Position numbers and translations under genes: made by a program
Notes under the pieces: generated by a model
What the model saw: the letters and a program-made list of their open reading frames with translations, nothing else
Databases searched by the model: none
Told to the model about the DNA's origin: nothing
Source: Heloderma charlesbogerti
Taxonomy: Eukaryota > Chordata > Lepidosauria > Squamata > Helodermatidae
Direction: 5' to 3'
NCBI GenBank assembly: GCA_026122225.1
Contig: JANEZZ010000972.1
Span: forward strand, 301,425-365,424
Length of the DNA stretch: 64,000 nucleotides
Shown: positions 54,661 to 64,000 of the stretch, in pieces
Layout of the letters: each line of letters begins with the position of its first letter
How positions within the stretch are numbered: the stretch's first letter is position 1

Positions 54661-55898
54661 ATGTAATTGTGGGAATGTTTGCGTTGTGTATTTGAAGCTC
54701 TGGTGCATTTTTTTATGTTTATGCTTGGGCGGGGTGTGTGTGCTTGATTTATTTTTAACCTGTGCTATATTATGGAGGTCACAAGTCTTCCCTCTCTCTT
54801 CCCCCGCCCCTTGTAAGCTGCTTTGGAAAGCCTTATTTTTAAAAATGGGCTACAGTATAAATAAGTAAGATAAAATGAATAATCAAAGTATGTATACTAC
54901 ATATATAAATAGATATATTAGTGACCATATTACATGCCGGTGTGTATGTGTGAGATGTATAATGTAGGTATGGTTAATTATACAGCACAAACTTGTGCGT
55001 AGTTACGCAAATTGAGTTCATTGGGACTTATTCCCATGTAAATATGTATAGGATTGCAGCTGTAGCGTTCCAGAATTCATATTAGGATAGTATCTATATT
55101 GGGCCAACTAATATTGTGTATGTGTCTAGTACTGAAAGTACTGTATATTTCTATAATGTAGTTTATTTAATAGATTTGCGTCCTGCTTTTCTATGGGACC
55201 ATATTCAAAGCAAATAACTAAAGTATTTATGCTCTGGCCCTAGTCTCTGAATTCAAGACAGCTTACAGCAATTTCATCAGTAACTACCAGTGTCCCCAAA
55301 AGACTCATAAATGCTAAGCTTGGATGGCTTGAGAAAACAAAACAGGACAGTCCAGCAATAATCACATCTATCCATTCCCTAACTTTTGTTGCTGCTGCTT
55401 ATTCCAAAGAAGGATATCTTCTGATGTTGATACACTATTTTATTTATTACATTTATATCCTGCCTTTTCTCCTCTTGCAAGGAACCCGAGATGGTGTATG
55501 TGGTTCTCCTTTCCACATTATACCTGTATTGTATGTGTATTATAAATATATAATTAGATGAAAGTGAGCAAATAACACTGCACCCGTGGAAGGTGGGGCG
55601 GGGGGGCGAACTCCTGAAAAAATCAGGGTACAAAAGAGGGTGGTTAAAGAAGGGGAGAAAAATAAGGTGTGGAGAAGGTGGGAGGAATGGACCAAGAAAC
55701 CAGCCTATGACCACAATTGTGCAGTAAGCTGTATGTTCACTTTGGGACCAGTGGTGTGTGTTTCTCCCAGTGGTTCTAGGTAGCAATTCCTGTGTGAGTT
55801 TTTCAGGGGATGGGGGCTTGGAGGTGTTTGTAGGGTTAGGCCACACCGGTGGGTGGATGGGGGAATATGACTGCCCATTACTATTTCGATTGAGTCTT
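54661..55898. other. Unassigned, with repeat fragments
   Basis: 54988-55052 is a copy of the AGTAAGTCC-type repeat, and 55435-55520 is the 3' tail of a tRNA SINE in minus orientation (TACATTTATATCCTGCCTTT). No exon is identified. If the CpG island is the promoter, this lies in intron 1. Confidence 0.45.
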
Positions 55899-55901
55899 TA
55901 A

Positions 55902-56033
55902 GAGTGCAATCCTATGCAGGTTTAGACAGAGAAAAGGCCTACAACTCCCAGTATTCCCCAGCCAGCTTGACTGATTGGGGCATGCTGGGAGTTACAGGAC
56001 TTTTTCTGTCCAAACATGCATGGGATTGTGCCC
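55902..56033. mobile_element. Harbinger-like foldback MITE with TAA duplication
   Basis: It runs from GAGTGCAATCCTATGCAGG to CATGCATGGGATTGTGCCC, with TAA at 55899-55901 and 56034-56036. Arms are CTACAACTCCCAGTATTCCC and GGGGCATGCTGGGAGTTACA. Confidence 0.8.
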
Positions 56034-56109
56034 TAACCTGTGTAAAACCAGGGTTGTAATCCTTTGTGTCAAGGCCAGTGGTAACTCCAAACCTCTTGCT
56101 TGGCTTGTT

Positions 56110-56200
56110 CAGAGTGAGCCTGACCCTATTCATTTCTACTCAGAAGTTAGTCTCATTGAGTTTAGTAGGGTTAATTCCTAAATAGCTGTAGCCTTAAGAT
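56110..56200 (+). repeat. Short dispersed repeat (AGTAAGTCC type)
   Basis: CATTTCTACTCAGAAGTTAG, TCTCATTGAGTTTAGTAGGG. This is a decayed copy of the 3913 family. Confidence 0.55.
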
Positions 56201-57181
56201 GCAATTTTATATGCCCCGTAAGATGCAAAAGGACTTCCAACTACATACGCCTAGATTTGACTATTACAGCAAAAAAAATTCCCATGAATTTTACTTGAAG
56301 GTGTTTTTTAAACAGCCTGCACTTTCTCTGCAGATTTTTATGAAGGGTGATTAGCTTCTTTAAAGTAAGGTTAGTAATATAAGTCAGTATGTGCTAGGAT
56401 ATTCCTAGGGCACAAACATGTACCTGTACGTTATTTCTCCTCATGGGATTAAAACCCACGAGGTGTGTCTGGGAAAACAGCTATAGGGAAATGGTTAAAC
56501 AGCCCCTCCTTCCGTTCCTCCACCGTCACCCACAGCCTCAAAGGCTATGTTCTGTTTTCTGTGATTTTAAAGTTAGAGAAAAGAAAAATGGGTCTGCATA
56601 TAACAGCCATGCAACCATAATAATCCTGGCATAATGGTTCATGAGGAGAGAGCTGGTGCTCACTTGCCTGTTCACTCCCATTTGGCTCTTCCCACCAGCA
56701 GGAGCGGCTAAATCAGGAATGCAAAGTGTACCATATCTACTGAACTGGGGTCCTGGTTTGTCTGGCTTACCAACAAGCCAGGAATCACAAATGAGAACAA
56801 CCTGAGCTTTGCAATTCTGAGGGGCACAACACGCTAGGAGCCCCGTTTCAGGCAGCAAGGTATAACCTTTGAATTCCTGGCTAGTTCAGCTGCTCTTGCT
56901 GGTAGGAAGGGAGGCCGGTGAGAGCAATTGTACAGCTTGTGAACAGTAAGGTAAGATTCTCAAGTCTGCCTTATCATTCCATGGGAACATGGGCAATGTC
57001 TGGTTTGGCCTTAACCTTCAATGTATATACATATTTTTGCATTTTCTGGAAGTACTCAGACATCCCTTGCACTGCCATCCAATGGTTTGATTAAAGCCGA
57101 TGTGATGTGGTTTTAATTTATTGAATACTGTATTTTGGTGGATAATTCTTTCGTGTGATGGGTTTTGTCTCATAATTACAG
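56201..57181. other. Unassigned DNA upstream of the first coding exon
   Basis: No repeat or exon is recognised. The stretch ends in the pyrimidine-poor but canonical acceptor ATAATTACAG at 57172-57181. Confidence 0.45.
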
Positions 57182-57281
57182 CTTGTTCTCTTGAGAGACA
57201 ATGTCTGGTAGAGCCAGAGCCAGAGCGAGGGGAAGGGCCCGTGGCCAAGACACTACTACACCCACTGTGGGAGCAGCAACT
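57182..57281 (+). CDS. PIWIL1: PIWIL1 exon with start codon (residues 1-27)
   Basis: The acceptor ACAG ends at 57181 and is followed by 19 bp of 5' untranslated sequence. The ATG is at 57201 in a good context (A at -3). Translation begins [16 protein letters not shown], the arginine-rich PIWI N terminus. The donor is ACT|GTAAGT at 57281/57282, phase 0. The untranslated first exon is not located. Confidence 0.95.
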
Positions 57282-60200
57282 GTAAGTGTTAAAAGCTTTA
57301 GATTTTGAAGGGGAGGTAGCGATTCATGTGCATTTTTATTTATTTTATTTAGTATTTTTATATTCTGTTGCTCAGTCTTCCTTTAAAACTTTTCCACGCA
57401 TTTCCTTGACTGTTTAATAAAAAATTGCACACAGAAAAATAATTACATTAAAGCTTTGTGTAATAGAGAATTTGTGTAATAAGGAATTTGCTCATGAGTG
57501 TTGTGCCTAAGATACAACGTAGTGAAGCGGTTTTATTTTTCACTTCCAGGCTTTGATATGCATGTTGAACTACAGTTTTCAGGATTCAAGTGACGATAGC
57601 TTAAGAAAGAACATATAAAATTTTAGTTGAATAGCATTGCTTCCCCTTTTACTTTCGACATCAAAGTCTTCAGTTCTGTATCCTTCCAATCATAAACAGA
57701 CTGCAGTCCTGTGCATGTATGCTTGGGAGTAAGCATTATTGAACTAAGTAAATATACATGGGAGTGGGCTGCAAGTATCATTGTCTACTTTACCAAGTCT
57801 CATTTGAGATACAGTGCCTAACCATGTCGTTGGGATGATTAAAATGTAACACCAAATCACGGCTTGGCGCTACATGAACTGGTGCTTTCAAACCATGGTA
57901 TCAGCTTGTGGTTTGCCAGATAATCACAAAGCTTCACTTGTCAGTTCAGATCTCACACTAAACCATACCTCAACTTCCCTAGGCTTGGCATGATGTCTGG
58001 ATTCAGCCATTATTGACTGTCCTCAACTCATATTTGGTTGAGTTTATTTATATCTCGCTCCATCCCACTAAATACCTTCTCAAGTATTAGTGAAATTATT
58101 CTATTTCTCCAATGGGAATCTGTCTGAAAATTCCATAATTTCTGATTCTGAACTTGGAGCTTTAAGGACTTTGGAAAAGGGAAGGATGGAAGAACTGAAA
58201 CAAGATTTCAACTTTTGTTTCTTGAGAGGTGTGTGTTCAAACATCACTTTTTCACTTGATGCTTCAGGTTAGAAGCAAAAGGAGTTGGGAATCTTTGTTG
58301 TTCTTAAGCTTTTCCATCATGTTGTAAGAGTATATGCTTTGTAGAGCATATATTAGGCTCTGCAACATCTTAAAAATATTTTCCAACATCAAGTCCAAAG
58401 TGCGTTGCTTAAAAATTCTAGTCAGTAGCGGTGATATCGTCATTGACGTTACTGTATTTGAATCTTGGGTTCAAAACTTGCTTCTTCATGAATTGGCTTT
58501 AATGCTTTAAGTCACTGCTTTAAAAAAGTACTTATCATTCAGAAATAAATTACATCCTAAGAACTTTTTTCCTGTTTTCCATATATAATTTTTTGGCCTA
58601 AATTTTCTAAACCTCCCCCGAGTCCCAGGTCTTCAGATTTCTAATTTTGATTGCATCTTCTAGGTTCAGTTACCTGACTATGGACAAACTAGACCCCAGA
58701 AACCTCAGGCTGAGCCACCAGCAGAAGGAGAGCTGGTTGGACGTGGGCGGCAAAGAAAAGGGCCTGTAGCACCAAGATCACAGGGTAAGACAGTGCAGCA
58801 GAGCAGCACTACTCTAAGAGGCCCATTTACCTGAACTCTTTCTCAAATCATTACGGCTAAGCCACTGTTTGAAACATTTGAAGCAAATGCAGATCCAGTT
58901 CAAGGTACTAGCTTTTAGCTTTCACTGACAAAGGAGAAACATTTCTTGACAAACTAACTGCTGTCATATTGCATGTTATATTTGCTGCCATCATATGGGA
59001 GGGAAAGTTCAGTTTTAAGTCCTTATGTAATTCTGAAGTAGAATGTCTTATTAATGTATTTTGCAATCTTAATATAATTCAGAGAATTAAATTCTTCTCT
59101 GACACTCCATATTTTGTAAACATTCATTTGCCTACAGTACTTGTACAGCTTTAGTGCAGTGTCAGCATTGTGTCCTTTATAGAGCTGGTGATCTTCCCAT
59201 TTATCATTCTGTCCTAAGCACTCATTTGCTGCAAGACTTGTCCTTTTGCTTCAAGGAGCAATAGAAATGGTGTTAGTACTGTAGTATACCTCACACTGAG
59301 ACTACTTCAGCTCTTTGGGTTGCCAAAAAGTGAGAGCTCTGATTAGCTGACCAGGATTTCTTGTTTCCGTTCAGGGATGGTAACCTGCTCATTTTGTCTT
59401 GATCTCAGATGATCAGTCAATACACGTCATAACTATGTCTTCTCAAATTTCAGAACTTCAGATCTCAGCAGGCTTTCAAGAAATGACGCTGGGGGAGAGA
59501 GGTGGCCGCCGGAGGGACTACCATGACCTTGGTGTAAACACTCGTCAGTCAATGGAACATGTTAAAGAATCCAAAACGGGTATGTAATTTTTCTTAAGCT
59601 TATTTTGAATGTATTTAGTTAACAAGTGAGAATATTGTATCCATTTCTAATTTAGCATCTGCCCTGCCTAATTACCAAGCCACACTTCAGATTCCCAAGA
59701 TGGCAGTGAGGACCACGCTAAATGGATGGCAAAGGGGGGCAGAGGAAAGGAGAGCCAAGGTTCACCATCCCTGTCTTATATTCTCATGGAGCTCTTGTCT
59801 GTTTGGTGTGAGGAGGCATCCAGCAATGGGTTAATTCCTGCTGCTGCCCAGGAAGGCGGGGATCATGTGACTTAGTTCTGGTCACCAGGCTTGGTGCTGC
59901 TAGATTGCTGTCCAGTTCTTACCCTGCCTTGCCCAGGAACCTGCTATTCAACCTGTCAGGTTTCACTCTCATTCTTAGCTTCTTTTATGCACTTAACCTT
60001 CTCCTAATTCTGATCTTTTCTCAAAATGTTAAACTGCTGTGTACTCCCTAGTTGTTGTTTTTTTAAGTTTTCTCTTTGTTGTCTCTTCTCTCTTTCTCTG
60101 ATCTTTGCTCTGATGGGAAAACTGAACAAGCTTACAAACATCAAAAGCTGATCTTCAAAGAAAGCCCCAGGTCCACATTCTGAAAAATGCAAACCACTCC

Positions 60201-62430
60201 AGCCTCTAAAGGGAATTCTGTGAACAGAATCCCCTCTCTCCTCTTTATGTACTCCAGCTTGAGCCAGGCCTAATCGGGGAGGTGATGCCTCTCTCTGTTT
60301 TCCCTTCCTTATGGACTCCAGTTATGCTTGGTCTCAGGCTCAACCACAGGAAGGAACGGGGAGGAGTCCAGCAATACCAAACAATATCAGAAATTTAGGT
60401 CACATGATCCCTGACCTCCTGGGCAGTTAAGGGAATTAACCCACTGTTGTATGCCTCTGTCATACCAAACCAGAAGGAACCTCCATGGAAAGTTCCAACG
60501 ATCTGTTCCATGAGTAATTCTAGCTTATATGAATGCCTATATACAGCTGGTTGCAAAGCTGTTGAAATGCTGTCTGTTAAGAGACAGTTGATAGCAGTTG
60601 GATGTGTTTCTGCAGGTGTTTCGGGTACTTTAATAAGGTTAAGCACAAATCATTTTCGGCTGACTTCTCGTCCACAATGGGCCTTGTATCAGTATCACAT
60701 TGACTACAATCCACAAATGGAAGCCCGGCGTCTTCGCTCAGCTTTGCTGTTTCAGCATGAGGACCTAATTGGAAGGACACATGCATTTGATGGGACCATT
60801 TTGTTTTTACCAAAGAAACTGGAGAACAAGGTAGTGTTCCCCCAAGGGTTTAGAATCTAATCCTGCTGACGCTGTCTGACGCAAAAAGAGTTGCTACGTA
60901 GTGATACTTTGAATAGTTCAGAAAGCTCTGCACTGTGTGTGAGTGTGAGAGAGAGACAGACAGACAGACAGACAGAAACAGAGTGTTCAAAGTTTTAGAA
61001 GTAAAATCTTAATAGTAGGTGCTGTGTGTTTCCTGGACCCTTTAGGGTGGGAATTGGCAACAGACTTGTAGCTAGAGATGGGTAGGTAGTTTGTCTCTGA
61101 GTGTCTCATCACTTTAAGGGATCAGGGCTGTTAAGGAAGCCTTCTCCAACTTAAAAGAACTCCAGATGTGTTGGACTACAACGCCTATAAAGGATGCTTT
61201 AAAATTGTTCAGCTAGTCAAATCTTGTGGGACTTAAATCACACTTCAAATGTAACTGCCATTAATTTTCATAGGTTACTGAAGTGTTCAGTCGGACCCGG
61301 CAGGGGGAGACTGTGAAGATTACTGTCACCCTAACCAATGAACTGCCATCTACTTCACCTACATGCTTACAGTTCTACAACATTATTTTTAGAAGGTTGG
61401 CTTTTGAGATTTATTTATTGATTGTTAGGTGGGACAGCAGCATGTTAAAGTTAACGTTTATCTGTTCTTTGTGGCTGAGTCTTACAATTTGCGTTTCTTT
61501 ATGCACCGAGACCCTGCTAGATTTATTGCTCTGAAATCTTTTAGGTTCCAGCAGTTGCTTCTCCGCCTCCTCAGGCAGTACCATACTAAATCCTCCTCCT
61601 CCCCCCATCTGTTGGGAGGAGCCCCTTCTCCCCCGGCTCTCATCCTTCCTGCTTCATAGCTGTAGGGGTTTTGTGGAACTCCTGCTCAGTCAGTGCTAGT
61701 TTATCTTTGAGAGGACCATCACCACACACACTGCGGATAACCCATCACCATGTTCCAGCCGCATGCTAATGCGTAAGATGCCAAAGGCAATAGAGTTCTG
61801 TTGAGAATATCCTGGTGCTGGGATGAAGTGATGGAGGGGTAAAGCAAGTCTTTGTCCATAGTGTGTGTGGTGGTGGTGGTCTTTATTCAGCACAATCAAC
61901 TGGAAAAATACTCTGGAGCTATATCTGAATTGCTTAGGTGGTTCTTGAGGTTCTCAGTTTGATACGTGGAGGCATCCAATAATGTGCTAACTTCCCCATT
62001 GCCTAGGAAGTTAGGGATCATGACAGTACGTATGGTCTTGGAACACTCTCCATGTACTGTGGTGTGTTTCCCTAGACCAGCCTTCCCCAGCCTGGCACCC
62101 TCCAGATGTGTTGGACTGCAACTCCTATAATTCCCAGCTATCATGGCCTTAGACCACACCAGCTGGGGTTTATGGGAGTTGCAGTCCAACAAGTTGGGGA
62201 AAGCTGCTCTACACAGACAAGTGGAGAGCTGTAGTGGAAAAGCCTTAGCCAAGCCGTGGCATAGTCAATTTCTCATCTGCTATGCTCTGGATTGTTGCAC
62301 TGTGTAATGACTCTCCAGAAGAAGAAAAAGCATTTTTTTCTTTTTTCAGATTGTTGAAAATAATGAACTTGCAGCAAATTGGACGAAATTATTATAATCC
62401 AAGTGACCCAATCAATATTCCTAAACACAG
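57201..62430 (+). CDS. PIWIL1: PIWIL1, Piwi-like protein 1, 5' part (six coding exons)
   Basis: PIWIL1 is a germline Argonaute that binds piRNAs in cytoplasmic nuage and slices transposon RNA. The six exons (57201-57281, 58664-58784, 59454-59579, 60616-60830, 61274-61395, 62350-62430) join in phases 0, 1, 1, 0, 2, 2, all with GT-AG borders. They give codons 1-248 plus two bases of the next. Identity rests on [54 protein letters not shown] and [12 protein letters not shown], which match vertebrate PIWIL1 closely. The N terminus is rich in RG/RA, the known arginine methylation and Tudor-binding region. The family is about 860 residues long, so PAZ, MID and the PIWI slicer domain lie to the right of the window. 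No frameshift or stop is seen. Confidence 0.96.
57282..58663 (+). other. PIWIL1 intron
   Basis: It holds an AGTAAGTCC-type repeat at 57690-57780, a decayed foldback stretch at 57790-58010 (ACCAAATCACGGCTTGGCG...AACCATGG) and a short LINE tail near 58035. The rest is unassigned. Confidence 0.8.
58664..58784 (+). CDS. PIWIL1: PIWIL1 coding exon 2 (residues 28-67, splits 68)
   Basis: The acceptor is CTTCTAG|GTTCAG and the donor is CACAGG|GTAAGA, phase 1. It encodes a Gln/Pro-rich linker with [11 protein letters not shown], corresponding to the GRGRQRG motif of mammalian PIWIL1, a second RG methylation site. This low-complexity linker is the least conserved exon. Confidence 0.93.
58785..59453 (+). 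other. PIWIL1 intron
   Basis: No recognised transposon. An unassigned stretch of about 670 bp. Confidence 0.75.
59454..59579 (+). CDS. PIWIL1: PIWIL1 coding exon 3 (residues 69-109, splits 68 and 110)
   Basis: The acceptor is AATTTCAG|AACTTC and the donor is ACGG|GTATGT, phase 1. It encodes [20 protein letters not shown] then [20 protein letters not shown], a highly conserved PIWIL1 segment at the start of the N domain. Confidence 0.96.
59580..60615 (+). other. PIWIL1 intron with an inverted repeat
   Basis: 59785-59880 and 60390-60495 are imperfect inverted copies (GGGTTAATTCC...GGGATCATGTGAC against GTCACATGATCCC...GGAATTAACCC). A third, direct, partial copy is at 61890-62030 in a later intron. 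The arms could pair in the pre-mRNA. Confidence 0.75.
60616..60830 (+). CDS. PIWIL1: PIWIL1 coding exon 4 (residues 111-181, completes 110)
   Basis: The acceptor is TTTCTGCAG|GTGTTT and the donor is AACAAG|GTAGTG, phase 0. It encodes [40 protein letters not shown] and [17 protein letters not shown], the core of the N domain. The reading frame stays open past the donor, but that sequence is intronic. Confidence 0.97.
60831..61273 (+). other. PIWIL1 intron
   Basis: A (GACA)n run lies near 60954-60976, and a partial F1 MITE arm (CCAGATGTGTTGGACTACAA) at 61136-61190. Confidence 0.8.
61274..61395 (+). CDS. PIWIL1: PIWIL1 coding exon 5 (residues 182-221, splits 222)
   Basis: The acceptor is TTTTCATAG|GTTACT and the donor is AGAAG|GTTGGC (a less common GTTGG donor), phase 2. 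It encodes [20 protein letters not shown] then [20 protein letters not shown]. The GTTGGC donor is weaker than its neighbours, but the phase and protein join are exact. Confidence 0.95.
61396..62349 (+). other. PIWIL1 intron
   Basis: It holds a partial copy of the intron-3 repeat at 61890-62030 and a complete F1 foldback MITE at 62080-62210. Confidence 0.8.
62080..62210. repeat. Foldback MITE (family F1) in a PIWIL1 intron
   Basis: CCAGCCTTCCCCAGCCTGGC, CCTCCAGATGTGTTGGACTG pair with GTTGCAGTCCAACAAGTTGG, GGAAAGCTG. It is the best-preserved copy of this family in the window. Confidence 0.8.
62350..62430 (+). CDS. PIWIL1: PIWIL1 coding exon 6 (residues 223-248, splits 222 and 249)
   Basis: The acceptor is TTTTTTCAG|ATTGTT and the donor is CACAG|GTAATG, phase 2. 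It encodes [20 protein letters not shown] then INIPKH, the linker that leads into the PAZ domain. This is the last exon inside the window. Confidence 0.96.
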
Positions 62431-64000
62431 GTAATGAAGTGAGGCTTAAACCTTTCTGTGTGCCATGTGTTTCCATCTACGCATCCCAAGGAGGCTGTGG
62501 AAATCTTGAACCAGTGTCTGGGGGCTGTTTTGGCAGTGGATGAGGGTGAATGTGCTGAGACTTAATCCAGACAAGATGGAGGCACTGTGGTTTGGGAAAC
62601 AAACTACTCTGGATGGAGGTTTACAACTGGTCTTAGATCGGGATCCACGCCCCCTGAATGGCCAAGTGCATAGCCTGGGAGTTGCCCTGGACTTTTCACT
62701 AAGGGGGAAGCTCAGATGACTGTGGTGACCAGGAACGCGTTTTACTAGCTCAAGCTGGTACACTAACTGGCCCTTATCTGGAGAGAACTGACCATGCCTG
62801 TTATCTGTGCACTAGTGACATCCAGGCTGGACTACTTTAATGCACGATATGTGGGGCTGCTTCTGAAGACGGTCCAGAAACTTCAGCAAATGCAGGATGC
62901 AGCTACCCGAATGTTGATGGGGGCAAGTTGGCAAGTCATATAACGCTGATACTGTTTCAGCTGCACTGGTTACCACTGTGTTTCCAAGTCCAGTTTAAAG
63001 TGCTGGTTTTGACCTTTAAATCCTTAAAACAGTTTGGGGCCAAATTGAAGGACCGCCTTCACCCATACCAGCCTGCCTGCACTTTAAGATAAGCCGGGCT
63101 GCCTACCTTTTGTCTAGATCCTGTCCTGAAGAGGTGCGCAGGACAGCAAATCGGTCTTCCCATTGCACTTTCACTAAGCAGTACAGGCTTGATGGTTTTG
63201 ATTCTGCTGAGGCAGGCTTTGTCTGCAGAGCGCTTTAATATATAATTAAGCCACAAGTCCAGACCCTGCTCTCCCCCCCCCCCGCCCCAATATGTGTGGA
63301 GCACTGCTTTGTTGTCCCCCAGTGCCTGGACCACTGCATGACACCAAGTGGAGGGAATGCAACCCTTTTCCTTACCTGTGAATTCTCTCGCTAATGGTTT
63401 GCCAGGCAGTGGTCCTGTAGGGGGACTGGTCTTGATCTATTGTCAGGGTCTAGGAGGTGCCTCCTAGCCCAAGCCCTTCAATTTAAGTCTTCAATTTAAG
63501 AAGTTCATGCTGTGCATAGTGGAGAGCATGCCAGTGTGTGAGGAACTGCTGTGTGAAGAAAGTACTAGAAGAATTCACTAGTAAGACAAATTCTTTGTTT
63601 CGGGACCGTCTCCTTAAGCCTGTTTAGAAAATTCTGGAAATACCGTACACAGCTGTGTTCATTGGAAGCAAGCTTTTGTGTCTTGAGGGCTGATTATGAT
63701 GACTGACACATTTTAATCTCTTAAGATTTGGGATTCCAAAAGCAAGCCAACTTTGGTTTATGACCTTAGATAATTAACTTGGAAAGATAAAGGGGAGAAA
63801 ATAAAATTGTGTGTATTTTAAATAATCTTAAAATTTATAACAAATAAAAAAATAAACTATATAATATTATCTCATATCCATTCATAATACCACCCATCCC
63901 ATCTATTCAAATATCTTTTCCATAAATCTTAAACATATAAAAAAATTCTAAACAACAAAATTAAACAAAAAAACAAACAAATCAACTCAACCACAACTCC
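62431..64000 (+). other. PIWIL1 intron, continuing past the window
   Basis: Its left half is an L2-like LINE fragment (see next entry). 63130-63780 is unassigned apart from a C run near 63275. 63790-64000 is A-rich and could be a LINE or simple sequence. No further exon is found before the edge. Confidence 0.75.
62440..63095 (+). mobile_element. L2-like LINE fragment in a PIWIL1 intron
   Basis: It encodes remnants of the reverse transcriptase C terminus in broken frames: VNVLRLNPDKMEALWFG near 62550, VTSRLDYFNARYVGLLLK near 62815 and LKDRLHPYQPACTLR near 63045. The order and motifs match L2-type elements, and the last segment matches 33215-33260. It is same-strand as the gene and clearly dead. 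Confidence 0.8.

Noticed and set aside
61283..61659. Frames continuing past PIWIL1 exon 5
   Set aside because: The exact phase and protein join to exon 6 show that the exon ends at 61395. The rest is intron.

Overview
The window looks like nuclear DNA from a squamate reptile, most likely a lizard. The evidence is a Bov-B-tailed, tRNA-derived SINE of the Sauria type, many CR1 and L2-like LINE fragments, several tRNA-derived SINEs, abundant short non-autonomous DNA transposons with 8-bp (hAT-like) or 3-bp TWA (Harbinger-like) target duplications, and a vertebrate PIWI gene with intact splice sites. The species cannot be named from the sequence.

Layout. From 1 to about 52.9 kb I find no protein-coding gene. 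This part is a mosaic of transposon copies, tandem repeats and unassigned, probably single-copy, DNA. FZD10, the human neighbour of PIWIL1, is not in the window. From about 52.9 to 53.7 kb there is a CpG-rich block with GC boxes, a CCAAT box, E-boxes, a TATA-like motif and a MYB-type motif. It is the best candidate promoter for the gene to its right. From 57.18 kb to the right edge is the 5' part of PIWIL1 on the + strand. Six consecutive coding exons supply codons 1 to 248 plus two bases of codon 249, all with matching splice phases. The PAZ, MID and PIWI domains lie beyond the window.

Mobile DNA. The most striking material is a family of hAT-like MITEs with termini TAGGGATGT...ACATCCCTA. 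They are built from repeated, nearly perfect 40-bp palindromes centred on TACGTAAATATTTACGTA, and three copies have perfect 8-bp target duplications. One copy sits inside an older hAT-like element, and the junction was later copied as a 102-bp inverted duplication (100/102 identical). The insertion order can therefore be read directly. Other notable items are two solo LTRs of one family, a 76-bp tandem array that arose inside one copy of a dispersed repeat, a 50-bp minisatellite with a 286-bp higher-order period, and CR1-in-CR1 junctions that fall at the same place in two separate loci.

How it works together. PIWIL1 is a germline piRNA effector that silences transposons, and here it lies next to and contains a dense, partly young transposon load. 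That is context, not proof of any regulatory link. Repeat family assignments come from motif recognition by eye, while the target-site duplications and splice phases were read directly from the sequence.
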